Part shown: positions 25,743 to 35,067 of the stretch, piece after piece
How the letters are laid out: each line of letters begins with the position of its first letter
Numbering within the stretch: position 1 is the first letter of the stretch
NCBI GenBank assembly: GCA_013362405.1
Contig: JABFWF010000081.1
Location: 1 to 46,063, forward strand
Source of the DNA: Lysobacter sp.
GTDB lineage: Bacteria > Pseudomonadota > Gammaproteobacteria > Xanthomonadales > Xanthomonadaceae
Direction of reading: 5' to 3'
DNA length: 46,063 nt
Made by a program: the position numbers and the translations under genes
Notes under the pieces: model-generated
The model's input: only the letters and a program-made list of their open reading frames with translations
Told to the model about the DNA's origin: nothing
Databases searched by the model: none

Positions 25743-25770
25743 CCGTGGCGCCCGGAAGCAGGCGCCACGG
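25743..25770 (-). terminator. Hairpin downstream of ahpC, proximal
   Basis: A perfect 10-bp stem CCGTGGCGCC/GGCGCCACGG with an 8-nt loop, starting 12 nt after the ahpC stop. On the - strand it is followed by CCCGGTTTTCC. It may stabilise the ahpC mRNA 3' end or act as a first terminator. Confidence 0.55.
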
Positions 25771-25782
25771 CGTCAGTCAGGC

Positions 25783-26319
25783 TCAGGCGACCTTGAGCGT
25801 TTCCTCGCCCTTGTGCCAGTTGCACGGGCACAGCTCGTCGGTCTGCAGCGCGTCGAGCACGCGCAGCACTTCCTCGGGGTTGCGGCCGACGCTGCCGGCA
25901 GTGACGTAGACGAACTGGATCACGCCGTCCGGATCGACGATGAAGGTCGCGCGCTGCGCCACGCCGTCCTCGCCGAGGATGCCGAGCGCGGAGGTCAGCT
26001 CGCGCTTGATGTCGGCCAGCATCGGGAACGGCAGCGCGTTGAGGTCCTTGTGGTGCGTACGCCAGGCGTGGTGCACGAACTCGCTGTCGGTGGAGCCGGT
26101 CAGCACCTGCGCGTCGCGGTCCTTGAAGGCTTCGTTGAGCTTGGCGAAGCCGGTGATCTCGGTCGGGCAGACGAAGGTGAAGTCCTTCGGGTAGAAGAAC
26201 ACCACCAGCCACTTGCCCTTGTAGGTGTTGTTGTCGATGTCGACGAACGCATTGGAAAGGTCGTTCGACACGGTGGCCTTCAGGTGGAAGGCGGGGAACT
26301 TCTGGCCGACGGTGAGCAT
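25783..26319 (-). CDS. ahpC: Peroxiredoxin AhpC (three-cysteine, AhpD-linked type)
   Basis: The protein has 178 residues and reduces organic hydroperoxides and H2O2. The peroxidatic Cys51 is in KDFTFVCPTEI. The C-terminus carries Cys164 and Cys166 in DELCPCNWHKG, the three-cysteine pattern of mycobacterial AhpC that is reduced by AhpD. SVGRNPEEVLRVLDALQTDE also follows that type and not the enterobacterial AhpC that pairs with AhpF. AGGAG 9 nt upstream supports the ATG. It is divergent from oxyR with an OxyR operator in the shared spacer, and ahpD is downstream. Confidence 0.95.
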   Translation of the reverse strand: MLTVGQKFPAFHLKATVSNDLSNAFVDIDNNTYKGKWLVVFFYPKDFTFVCPTEITGFAKLNEAFKDRDAQVLTGSTDSEFVHHAWRTHHKDLNALPFPMLADIKRELTSALGILGEDGVAQRATFIVDPDGVIQFVYVTAGSVGRNPEEVLRVLDALQTDELCPCNWHKGEETLKVA

Positions 26320-26405
26320 CGTTTTCGACTCCTGTCTGGGGATGGGGGAGGGCGGAGGCCCGAGGCAACGGAAAGGATTGTGCGCGTCGCGGTTTGATCG
26401 GGGAA

Positions 26406-26442
26406 ATGAATTGTTCCTATGATGGCGATAGCCATCACCGAT
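26406..26442. promoter_or_regulatory. OxyR operator between ahpC and oxyR
   Basis: Two copies of the OxyR half-element ATAGnTnnnAnCTAT are spaced by 7 nt, as in the tetramer site. They are ATGAATTGTTCCTAT (26406-26420, 7 of 10 fixed positions) and ATAGCCATCACCGAT (26428-26442, 8 of 10). The site ends 10 nt before the oxyR ATG, fitting autoregulation of oxyR. It is also 87 nt from the ahpC start, fitting activation of ahpC. Confidence 0.75.
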
Positions 26443-26452
26443 GGAGCGCCCG

Positions 26453-27412
26453 ATGAACCTGCGGGACCTGCGATATCTGGTCGCGCTCGCCGATCACAAG
26501 CATTTCGGCCGCGCGGCGGAGGCCAGTTTCGTCAGCCAGCCGACGCTGTCGACGCAGATCCGCAAGCTCGAGGACGAGCTCGGCGTGCCGCTGGTCGAGC
26601 GTGCGCCACGCCGCGTGATGCTCACGCCGGTGGGGCGCGAGATCGCCGAACGCGCGCGCCGCGTGCTGGCCGAAGTCGGGCAGATGACCGAGCTCGCGCG
26701 ACGCAGCCAGGATCCCGAGGCCGGCACGGTGCGGCTCGGCCTGTTTCCTACCCTCGCGCCCTACCTGCTGCCGCACGTGCTCCCGCCCATCCGTGCGCGC
26801 TTCCCGCGGCTGGAGCTGCTGCTGGTCGAGGAGAAGACCGACCAGATCCTCGCCCGCCTGCGCGACGGCCGCCTCGACGCCGGCCTGCTCGCGCTGCCGC
26901 TGCACGACGACCAGCTGCACGCCGAGCCCTTGTTCGAGGAGCCCTTCGTGCTGGCGGTGCCGGGGTCGCATCCGTTCGCGCGCCGCGAAAAGCCGCTCGA
27001 CCTGCGCGACCTCGATGACCAGCACCTGCTGCTGCTGGAGGAAGGCCATTGCCTGCGCGACCAGGCGCTGGACGTGTGCCGCGCCGCCGGCGCCAGCGAA
27101 CGCGACGGCTTCCGCGCCACCAGCCTGGAGACGTTGCGGCAGATGGTCGCGGCGGGCGTGGGCATCACCCTGCTGCCGGCGCTGGCGGTGCAGCCGCCGG
27201 TGCCGCCGTCGCCCGACGTGCGCCTGTTGCCCTTCAGGGGCAAGGCGCCGAGCCGCGAGATCGCGATGGTGTGGCGGCGCAGTTCGGCGATGGGCGGATT
27301 CCTGATGCAGCTCGCGCAGGAGTTCCGCGCCCTGCCACGCGAACTGCTGCGGCCGATGCCGATCTTGCCCGTCGCTTCCGCACCGAAGAAGCGGACGGCG
27401 AAACGCCGATGA
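26453..27412 (+). CDS. oxyR: Hydrogen-peroxide sensor LysR-type regulator OxyR
   Basis: The protein has 319 residues. The ATG at 26453 is chosen because GGAG precedes it by 6 nt and MNLRDLRYLVALADHKHFGR is the standard OxyR N-terminus. The LysR helix-turn-helix runs from about residue 15 to 45 (AAEASFVSQPTLSTQIRKLE). The redox cysteines are Cys200 and Cys209 in EEGHCLRDQALDVC, equivalent to C199 and C208 in E. coli. It is divergent from ahpC. The next gene overlaps the stop by 4 nt, so an unknown protein is co-translated with it. Confidence 0.96.
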   Translation: MNLRDLRYLVALADHKHFGRAAEASFVSQPTLSTQIRKLEDELGVPLVERAPRRVMLTPVGREIAERARRVLAEVGQMTELARRSQDPEAGTVRLGLFPTLAPYLLPHVLPPIRARFPRLELLLVEEKTDQILARLRDGRLDAGLLALPLHDDQLHAEPLFEEPFVLAVPGSHPFARREKPLDLRDLDDQHLLLLEEGHCLRDQALDVCRAAGASERDGFRATSLETLRQMVAAGVGITLLPALAVQPPVPPSPDVRLLPFRGKAPSREIAMVWRRSSAMGGFLMQLAQEFRALPRELLRPMPILPVASAPKKRTAKRR

Positions 27413-28050
27413 GCCAACGTTTCGTCCTGGCACTGCTGGCGCTGGCCCTCGTTGGCTGGTGGTATTCGCCGTTGTCGCCGCGCGTGCCCGCCGTGGCGGC
27501 GCATGCAGCGGGCGAAGTCCCGCGCTGCCCGTTGCCGCCGCGGGCGGTGCCAGGCGAGCCGCCGTTGCAGAGCGACGTTCCCGCCGATCTCGCGCCGTTC
27601 CGCCTGCGGGTGGCGACGCTCACGCCGCTCGCGGGCTTCAGCGTGGATGCGCGCGTCCTGTCACGCGAGGACTACCACTTCGGCCGCGAGTCGGATCTGT
27701 CGCCGACCGATCTTGCGCTGGGCTGGGGTCGCATGCGCGACGACGCCGTGCTCGCCCGGCTCGACGTCTCCCAATCCTCTCGCTGGTACCACTACGCGTG
27801 GCGTGGCGAGCCGCCGCTGCCGCTGGACGAGATCGTGCGCTCCAGCGCCAACATGCACATGATCCCGGCGAACGCGCACGTCGCCGCCGCATTGCATCGC
27901 GTGCGCAGCAACGGGGGCGTGCGCATCGATGGCTGGCTGGTCGAGGCCGATGCGCCCGATGGCTGGCGCTGGCGCAGTTCGCTCACCCGCGAGGACAGCG
28001 GCGGCGGCGCCTGCGAGGTGGTGTACGTGTGCGCGCTCACGCCGCAGTGA
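27409..28050 (+). CDS. Membrane-anchored or secreted hypothetical protein coupled to oxyR
   Basis: The protein has 213 residues. A short hydrophobic N-terminus (QRFVLALLALALVGWWYS, residues 3-20) could be a signal anchor. The rest is a soluble beta-rich domain with DLAPFRLRVATLTPLAGF, DYHFGRESDLSPTDLALGWG and SRWYHYAWRG. A pair of cysteines (CEVVYVC) near the C-terminus could form a disulfide. The ATG overlaps the oxyR stop (ATGA). I do not recognise a named family. In Xanthomonas an unknown orfX also follows oxyR, but I cannot confirm that they are related. Confidence 0.75.
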   Translation: MSQRFVLALLALALVGWWYSPLSPRVPAVAAHAAGEVPRCPLPPRAVPGEPPLQSDVPADLAPFRLRVATLTPLAGFSVDARVLSREDYHFGRESDLSPTDLALGWGRMRDDAVLARLDVSQSSRWYHYAWRGEPPLPLDEIVRSSANMHMIPANAHVAAALHRVRSNGGVRIDGWLVEADAPDGWRWRSSLTREDSGGGACEVVYVCALTPQ

Positions 28051-28133
28051 GCAGGCGGCGACTGTCGCCGGGCGTGCGCGACGGCGCGCACGGAGGAGCG
28101 AAGTGAGCCGCAACGTGTTTCGTCGGGCCCACG

Positions 28134-28207
28134 TAGGAGCGGCTTATCGCCGCGAACTTCTTGCGTGGTCCAACAACCGAAGAGTTCGCGGCTATAAGCC
28201 GCTCCTG
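28134..28207. repeat. Long palindromic REP/REPIN-like element
   Basis: The 25-nt arms TAGGAGCGGCTTATCGCCGC(GAACT) at 28134-28158 and its inverse at 28183-28207 match at 23 of 25 positions. They flank a 24-nt spacer. The GTAGGAGCGGC word is typical of dispersed repeats in Xanthomonadaceae. It lies in the 212-nt gap between a + and a - strand gene, so it can fold on either transcript. Confidence 0.85.
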
Positions 28208-28223
28208 CAAAAGATCCGACCGT

Positions 28224-28239
28224 AGCGGCTCACGCCGCT
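28224..28239. repeat. Short REP-like hairpin
   Basis: AGCGGC-TCAC-GCCGCT, followed by CCTAAC. On the - strand it reads GTTAGGAGCGGCG, the same word as the larger palindrome 17 nt away. It also lies 24 nt after the msrA stop on the - strand and may assist termination. Confidence 0.6.
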
Positions 28240-28262
28240 CCTAACGTCGTTCCTCGGAAGCG

Positions 28263-28913
28263 TCAGGTGTCCAAGCCGATCGGACAGCTCACGCCGGTCC
28301 CACCCAGGCCGCAGTAGCCCATCGGATTCTTCGACAGGTACTGCTGGTGCTCTTCTTCGGCGTAATAGAACGGCGGCGCGGGATAGCGGATTTCGGTGGT
28401 GATCGCGCCATGACCGGCGTCGCGCAGGCGTTGCTGGTAGGCATCGCGGCTGGCGAGTGCGGCGGCGTACTGCTCGGGCGTCGTGCAGTAGATCGCCGAG
28501 CGGTACTGGGTGCCGGTGTCGTTGCCCTGGCGCATGCCCTGGGTCGGGTCGTGGCTTTCCCAGAAGGCCTGCAGCAACTGGTCGAAGCTTACCGTCGCCG
28601 GGTCGTAGACGACCAGCACGGTTTCGGCATGGCCGGTCTGGCCGCTACAGACTTCGCGGTAGTTCGGGTTCGGCGTACGGCCGCCCGAGTAGCCGGCCGC
28701 CGTCGTCACCACGCCAGGGAGCGACCAGAACTTGCGCTCCGCGCCCCAGAAGCAGCCCATGCCGAACTGCACCTGCGCGAGGCCGGTGAAGTCGTCGCGC
28801 AGCGGACGGCCGTGCACGTGGTGGGTGTTGCGCAGTGGCATTTCCGCCGCGCGACCGGGCAACGCGTCTTCCGCGCGCGGCATGCGTTGCTTGAATGCGC
28901 CGATTCCGAACAT
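28263..28913 (-). CDS. msrA: Peptide methionine-(S)-S-oxide reductase
   Basis: MsrA reduces the S-diastereomer of methionine sulfoxide. The ATG at 28913 is chosen because AGGAGG lies 7 nt upstream (28922-28927, - strand), giving 216 residues. The catalytic Cys54 is in [15 protein letters not shown]. The recycling cysteines Cys201 and Cys210 are in [31 protein letters not shown] and [11 protein letters not shown] are typical. The N-terminal 45 residues resemble the longer E. coli-type MsrA. It complements msrB at 12114, which is far away in the window. Confidence 0.96.
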   Translation of the reverse strand: MFGIGAFKQRMPRAEDALPGRAAEMPLRNTHHVHGRPLRDDFTGLAQVQFGMGCFWGAERKFWSLPGVVTTAAGYSGGRTPNPNYREVCSGQTGHAETVLVVYDPATVSFDQLLQAFWESHDPTQGMRQGNDTGTQYRSAIYCTTPEQYAAALASRDAYQQRLRDAGHGAITTEIRYPAPPFYYAEEEHQQYLSKNPMGYCGLGGTGVSCPIGLDT

Positions 28914-28997
28914 GGGGAATGCCTCCTGTCCCGTGGAGATGCGGTCGCCGCCGCCCTGCTTCAAGCAGGAGGCCTCCCAGTTACGCGCTGCGCCCGT

Positions 28998-29918
28998 TCA
29001 AGGTTGCACCCTTGACGCTGTGGCAACAGGGGGGCGTTGCGCGCGCGTCAGGCCGAGGAAGATGCCGGCCAGCGACAGGAACAGCCCCAGCAGCCCGAGC
29101 GGCCCCAGCCGCGTGCCGAAGAGCAGCGCGTCCCACAGGTAGGCGAGCAGCGGTTGCAGCAGCAGGCACAGGCCGAGCACGCCGGCGGCGAGCTTCGGCA
29201 TCACCTTGCCGATCACCAGCCAGCCGAACACCTGCGCGACCAGTGCATAGGCCACGAGGGCGCCCCAGTCGTGCGCACCGTGCGGCGCAAGCGGTTCCCC
29301 TTCGAATAGTGTCATCGCCAGCAGCAGCGCGGCGCTGAACAGGCACAGCCACCACAACAACGCCTCGTTCGCCGCCTGTGCGCGACGACCTTGCGCGGCG
29401 CGGAAGGCGATCAGGAAGCCGGCATACGCCGCCGCGGTGCCGAGCCCGAACGCGACGCCGGCATGGAAGCGCGCGTCGAAGCCCGACCAGCCCGGCGCGA
29501 GCAGCAGCGTGAGTCCCGCGATCGCCAGCAGCAGTCCCGCCCACAGCCGCCAGCCGCCGTGTTCGCCGAGCGCGAGCGCGCCGTAGCCGGCGAGCGCGAA
29601 GACCTGGAAGTTGCCGAGCAGCGTGGCCAGCCCGACGCCGACATAGAGGATGCTCCGGTGCCACATCCACAGGTCGAGCGCAAAGAACACCGCGGCGACC
29701 GCGACCAGCCCGAGCACGCGCGGCGCCGGTCGCCACCCCACGCGGATCGCGGGCCGCGCCAGCGCGAAGAGCAGCAGCAGCGCGGCGAGGCCCATGCGCC
29801 AGAACGCCGATGCGGTGGGCCCGACGTGCACCCACTTCACGAACACCGCCGAGGTGCTGATCAGCGCCGCGCCGAGCGCCATCGCGGCCAGCGGGCCGCG
29901 TGCTGGATGGTTGCTCAT
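28998..29918 (-). CDS. EamA-family (DMT) transporter
   Basis: The protein has 306 residues with about ten transmembrane helices arranged as two EamA repeats. The first includes ALISTSAVFVKWVHVGPTAS and FWRMGLAALLLL; the second begins near HAGVAFGLGTAAAYAGFLIA. Drug/metabolite transporters of this type export amino acids or small metabolites; the substrate cannot be told. The start overlaps the GST stop by 4 nt, so the two are co-translated. Confidence 0.88.
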   Translation of the reverse strand: MSNHPARGPLAAMALGAALISTSAVFVKWVHVGPTASAFWRMGLAALLLLFALARPAIRVGWRPAPRVLGLVAVAAVFFALDLWMWHRSILYVGVGLATLLGNFQVFALAGYGALALGEHGGWRLWAGLLLAIAGLTLLLAPGWSGFDARFHAGVAFGLGTAAAYAGFLIAFRAAQGRRAQAANEALLWWLCLFSAALLLAMTLFEGEPLAPHGAHDWGALVAYALVAQVFGWLVIGKVMPKLAAGVLGLCLLLQPLLAYLWDALLFGTRLGPLGLLGLFLSLAGIFLGLTRAQRPPVATASRVQP

Positions 29919-30571
29919 CCGCGCAGCGCGTCGGTGGCGGCGTTGCGCTCGGGCTCGGCGTGCGCGGCGTCGCGCCATTCGCGCATCGCCGGCAATGCCA
30001 GCAGCGCGTCGACGTAGGCCTGCGCGACGTTGTCCATCGGGACGCCGTAGCCGACGAAGCGCCATGCCACCGGCGCGTACATCGCGTCCGCGATGCCGAA
30101 GTCGCCGCACAGGAAATCGCCGCCCGCGCCGTGCGCGGTACGCAGTTGCCGCCAGACCTGCTGCACGCGGTCGATGTCGCGTTGCGCCGCGTCGTCCCAG
30201 CGGTAGTTGTCGGGCGTGCGCCGCACGTTCATCGGCAACTGCGTGCGCAGGGCGGCGAAGCCGGAATGCATCTCCGCCGCCGCGGCGCGCGCCACCGCGC
30301 GCGTGCGCAGGTCGTCCGGCCAGCCGCGGCCGTCGAGCCAGCGCTCGTTGGCGTATTCGCAGATGGCGAGCGAATCCCACACGGCCAGGCCATCGTCGTG
30401 CAGTGCCGGCACGCGGCGCGTCGGCGACCAGCGGGCGATGTCCTCATGGAACGCGGGCGTGTCGAGCACCAGGCGCTGCTCGTCGAAGGCGACGCCGAAA
30501 TGGCGCAGCAGCAGCAACGGACGCAGCGACCAGGAGGAGTAGTTCTTGTTGCCGATGACGAGGGTGGGCAT
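29915..30571 (-). CDS. Glutathione S-transferase family protein
   Basis: The protein has 218 residues. The N-terminal thioredoxin-like domain carries NKNYSSWSLRPLLLLRHFGV (residues 8-27, with Ser at the glutathione-activating position). The cis-Pro motif is RRVPALHDDGLAVWDSLAIC, including the glutathione-contacting DS. The all-helical C-terminal domain follows from about residue 85. It resembles the GST group seen as YfcF-like or maleylacetoacetate-isomerase-like. It precedes the EamA transporter with a 4-nt overlap, suggesting conjugate formation and export, which is inference only. Confidence 0.88.
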   Translation of the reverse strand: MPTLVIGNKNYSSWSLRPLLLLRHFGVAFDEQRLVLDTPAFHEDIARWSPTRRVPALHDDGLAVWDSLAICEYANERWLDGRGWPDDLRTRAVARAAAAEMHSGFAALRTQLPMNVRRTPDNYRWDDAAQRDIDRVQQVWRQLRTAHGAGGDFLCGDFGIADAMYAPVAWRFVGYGVPMDNVAQAYVDALLALPAMREWRDAAHAEPERNAATDALRG

Positions 30572-30685
30572 GACGGGGCGCGCGGAGTGGGGACGCCATC
30601 CTAGCGGGTGGTCCGGGCAGGACCGGAGTGCGTACGGTCATCTTGGCGACTGTTACGCCGTCGCTTCTCCGGATCCTTGCCCCAA

Positions 30686-30705
30686 CCCTCTCCCGGGCGA
30701 GAGGG
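30686..30705. repeat. CCCTCTC/GAGAGGG hairpin repeat
   Basis: CCCTCTC-CCGGGC-GAGAGGG, preceded by CCCCAA, in the gap downstream of the diguanylate cyclase gene and upstream of the GST gene. The CCCAACCCTCTCCC word is a common dispersed repeat in these bacteria. It may also help terminate the cyclase transcript, but there is no T-tract. Confidence 0.55.
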
Positions 30706-30731
30706 GACTGCACGAGGTGCCCACCGGCGCC

Positions 30732-32903
30732 TTACGAAAACACCGCCGGCGCCACCTGCACGCAGTTGCGGCCGCCGCGCTTGGCGGCGTACAGCGCCTT
30801 GTCGGCCCGTTCGACCGTGGCCGTCGGCGTGTCCTCGCATTCCAGGCGCGAGGCGACGCCGACGCTCACGGTCAGCTGCTCGGTCTGCCCTTCGTACTCC
30901 ACCCGGCCGTGCTGGACCGCCGCGCGCAGGCGCTCGCCGATTTCCCGCGCCTGCGCGCCGCCGCGACCGGGCAGCAGGACGATGAACTCCTCGCCGCCGT
31001 AGCGGCCGAGCAGGTCGCCTTCCTCCAGCGCCCCGCGCAGCGTGGCCGCGATGGCGCGCAGGCAATGGTCGCCGCCCTGGTGGCCGATGCGGTCGTTGAT
31101 CGCCTTGAAATGGTCGACGTCGATGAACAGCAGGGACAGCGGCTGCGAGCGGCGATGGGCGTCGGTGAAGGCGCGCGCCAGCCATTGGTCGATGCTGCGG
31201 CGGTTGAACGCGCCGGTAAGCGCGTCGAGTTCCGCCGAGCAGCGCAACTGGAACGCGGCCAGCGCCTCGTCCGCGTGCAGCACGGCCAGGCGCGAGAATT
31301 CACCGGCGAGCGCCAGTTCCTCGGTGCTGAAGCCCTCGCTGCCCGCGCGCTGCAGCAGCAGCACGCCCCAGCCGGGCGCGCGCACCGCCAGCGGTTGCAC
31401 CGCTTCCATCACCGGCTGCGCATGCAGGGTGCGCGGCTGCTGCAGCGGGAGCCCGGCCTGTGCGAGCCGCCGCAGCGCCAGGCTGCGCGTGGCCACGTCC
31501 TCCTGCAGCGCGGTCTTGGCCCGCGCGGGCTCGACCAGCATCAGGTCGTGGCCGTGGTAGCCGTACGCGACGACCGCGGCGGACTGCACCGGCACGTGCG
31601 GCAGAAGATGCTCGAGCAGCAGGCGGAAGGCGGTCCACTCGATGTCGGCGGCGGGCAGCGTACGCAGGAGGGTCTGCAGCGCGAGCGTGAGTTCGGCGCG
31701 TGCGGCCTCGCGCGCCATGCGGCGCTCGGAATCGATGCGGGCGAGGTGGTCGCGGTCGCGTTGGTCGCGGTATTCGCCGATGCGGCTGATCAGGCCGATC
31801 ATCAGGACGGCGGCGGTGACCAGCAGCGCGAGCTGGTAGCCCGAGCGCGTCCACAGCGAATCCGGCAGCAGTCCGTGCGAGAGCGCGGCGCGGGCCAGCC
31901 CCGCGACGCAGGCGAGCACGCCCAGCAGGAGCAGCGACCAGGCCATCGGCACCCGCCGCTGCGTGGCATCGACCAGCACCACCACCGCGCCCGCCGCCGC
32001 GGCCAGCGAGGCCACCGTCACCGCCGGCTGCAGCCATGGCGCCAGGCCCTGCAGGTCGAGCAGGCACACCGCCGCCAGCACGACGAGCAGGACGCTGGCC
32101 AGGTCGAACCAGCGCGTGGCCGTGATCCCGCCTTCGCGCAGGTCGGCATAGCGCAACAGCAGTTGCAGGGTGGCCGCGCAGAACAGCAGTTCGAGCGCCC
32201 ACAGTCCGCCGCCACGCCAGATCGCGAACAGGTCCAGCAGCGGCGTCGCGTACAGGTGGCCGTTGCTGGCCGCGGCCAGCAGCAGCGCGGTGCCGCTGCT
32301 GGCGGCGAGCGCGAGGAAGGCGCGTTCGCGCGACGCCGAGTACAGCGAGAGCGCCAGCAGCGCGATCAGGAACAGGCCCGCGTACACCGCGCTGTCGAGC
32401 GCGATGCCGCGATACGCCAGGCGCGCCGCGTTCGCTTCGCGCAGCAGGCGCGGGCGCAGCGCGGCGCGCACGTGGCCTTGCGCATGCAGCACGAGGCTGA
32501 TGTCGCCGCGCCAGGTGGCCGGCAGCGGGAACACGAAGCCGCTCGGCAAGGTGCCCTCGTCGGCGGCGGGATGGAAGAAGTCGCGCCGTGCGCTGCGCCA
32601 GCCGGCGCCTTCCAGCCACAGCGCGTCGACCGGATCGCGGTCGAGCCAGAGCACCCAGCGCGTCCCGTCCTGCGCGGGCAGGGTGAACCCAAGCCCCGCC
32701 GAGGCGGTCGTCTGCGCTCCGCCGGCGAGCAGCAGCGCCTCGTCGTCGCGGCCCAGATGCGATCCGGGTTCGGCCTGGACGACCAGCGGCGCCGGCTCCG
32801 CGACCGGCCGGGTGGCCGCCAGCACGCCCATGGTGAACAGCACCAGCAGCCAGGCCAGGCCCGCCGCGGCAAGGTGCTCGTGGGCACGGTCGGGCGGGCG
32901 CAT
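30732..32903 (-). CDS. Membrane diguanylate cyclase (7TM-DISM-type sensor plus GGDEF)
   Basis: The protein has 723 residues. An N-terminal membrane anchor (residues 10-30) is followed by a periplasmic domain to about 165, around seven hydrophobic helices (about 168-375), a GAF-like cytoplasmic region (about 420-540) and a GGDEF domain. The signature is GRYGGEEF (GGEEF at 636-640), with IDVDHFKAINDRIGHQGGD upstream, so it should make cyclic di-GMP. The inhibitory RxxD site five residues before GGEEF reads EEGD here, so feedback inhibition is probably missing. Its start is 1 nt from the DUF2007 stop. Confidence 0.92.
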   Translation of the reverse strand: MRPPDRAHEHLAAAGLAWLLVLFTMGVLAATRPVAEPAPLVVQAEPGSHLGRDDEALLLAGGAQTTASAGLGFTLPAQDGTRWVLWLDRDPVDALWLEGAGWRSARRDFFHPAADEGTLPSGFVFPLPATWRGDISLVLHAQGHVRAALRPRLLREANAARLAYRGIALDSAVYAGLFLIALLALSLYSASRERAFLALAASSGTALLLAAASNGHLYATPLLDLFAIWRGGGLWALELLFCAATLQLLLRYADLREGGITATRWFDLASVLLVVLAAVCLLDLQGLAPWLQPAVTVASLAAAAGAVVVLVDATQRRVPMAWSLLLLGVLACVAGLARAALSHGLLPDSLWTRSGYQLALLVTAAVLMIGLISRIGEYRDQRDRDHLARIDSERRMAREAARAELTLALQTLLRTLPAADIEWTAFRLLLEHLLPHVPVQSAAVVAYGYHGHDLMLVEPARAKTALQEDVATRSLALRRLAQAGLPLQQPRTLHAQPVMEAVQPLAVRAPGWGVLLLQRAGSEGFSTEELALAGEFSRLAVLHADEALAAFQLRCSAELDALTGAFNRRSIDQWLARAFTDAHRRSQPLSLLFIDVDHFKAINDRIGHQGGDHCLRAIAATLRGALEEGDLLGRYGGEEFIVLLPGRGGAQAREIGERLRAAVQHGRVEYEGQTEQLTVSVGVASRLECEDTPTATVERADKALYAAKRGGRNCVQVAPAVFS

Positions 32904-32904
32904 G

Positions 32905-33168
32905 TCAGGCCCCGATCACTCCGGCCGGCCAGGGTGTGTCGCGTTCGCGCGGTTCGCCGGCCACCAGCGGCAGGCTGCGTACCAGCGCGTCGGCTTCCGG
33001 CCAGGCCGCGTCCGGCACGCAGACCGCGAGCAGCCCGCAGGCAGGCAGTTCGCCAACCCCGCCCAGCAGCGCCTCGCCGCGCACGAACGCGGGGATGCCC
33101 GCGTCCTCGAGCGCGTGGCGCACCAGGTGCGCGTCGATCAGGTTCGTCGCTTCGTAGACGACCCGCAT
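32905..33168 (-). CDS. DUF2007-family putative signal-transducing protein
   Basis: The protein has 87 residues. RVVYEATNLIDAHLVRHALE followed by AGIPAFVRGE is the family pattern: a ferredoxin-like fold in which a helix binds near a GGVGELPA loop. GGAAG just before the ATG at 33168 supports this start over a longer reading. The function is unknown; related proteins resemble PII-type regulators. It is transcribed with, and directly before, the diguanylate cyclase gene (1 nt), which hints at a regulatory link. Confidence 0.82.
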   Translation of the reverse strand: MRVVYEATNLIDAHLVRHALEDAGIPAFVRGEALLGGVGELPACGLLAVCVPDAAWPEADALVRSLPLVAGEPRERDTPWPAGVIGA

Positions 33169-33251
33169 GGTCCTTCCCCCTGTCTTCCGGAAATCGGCTC
33201 GCAAGTTGCGTGCCAAAAAAGCGATTCCGGTGCCGCCGGCGGGGCCTCGGC

Positions 33252-33257
33252 TACACT
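33252..33257 (+). promoter_or_regulatory. Possible -10 box upstream of glnS
   Basis: TACACT in CGGCTACACTGGCGG, 30 nt before the glnS GTG, resembles the -10 elements often seen in this group. No clear -35 box is visible. Confidence 0.3.
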
Positions 33258-33287
33258 GGCGGCTTGTCTTTTCGCCGCCCCGCAGCC

Positions 33288-35063
<1,776 letters not shown>

Positions 35064-35067
35064 GCCG

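Noticed and set aside
30546-33287. Open frame continuing upstream of glnS in the same phase for 2.7 kb
   Set aside because: It is antisense to the diguanylate cyclase and DUF2007 genes and encodes Gln/Arg/Ala-rich text. GlnRS homology begins just after the GTG at 33288.
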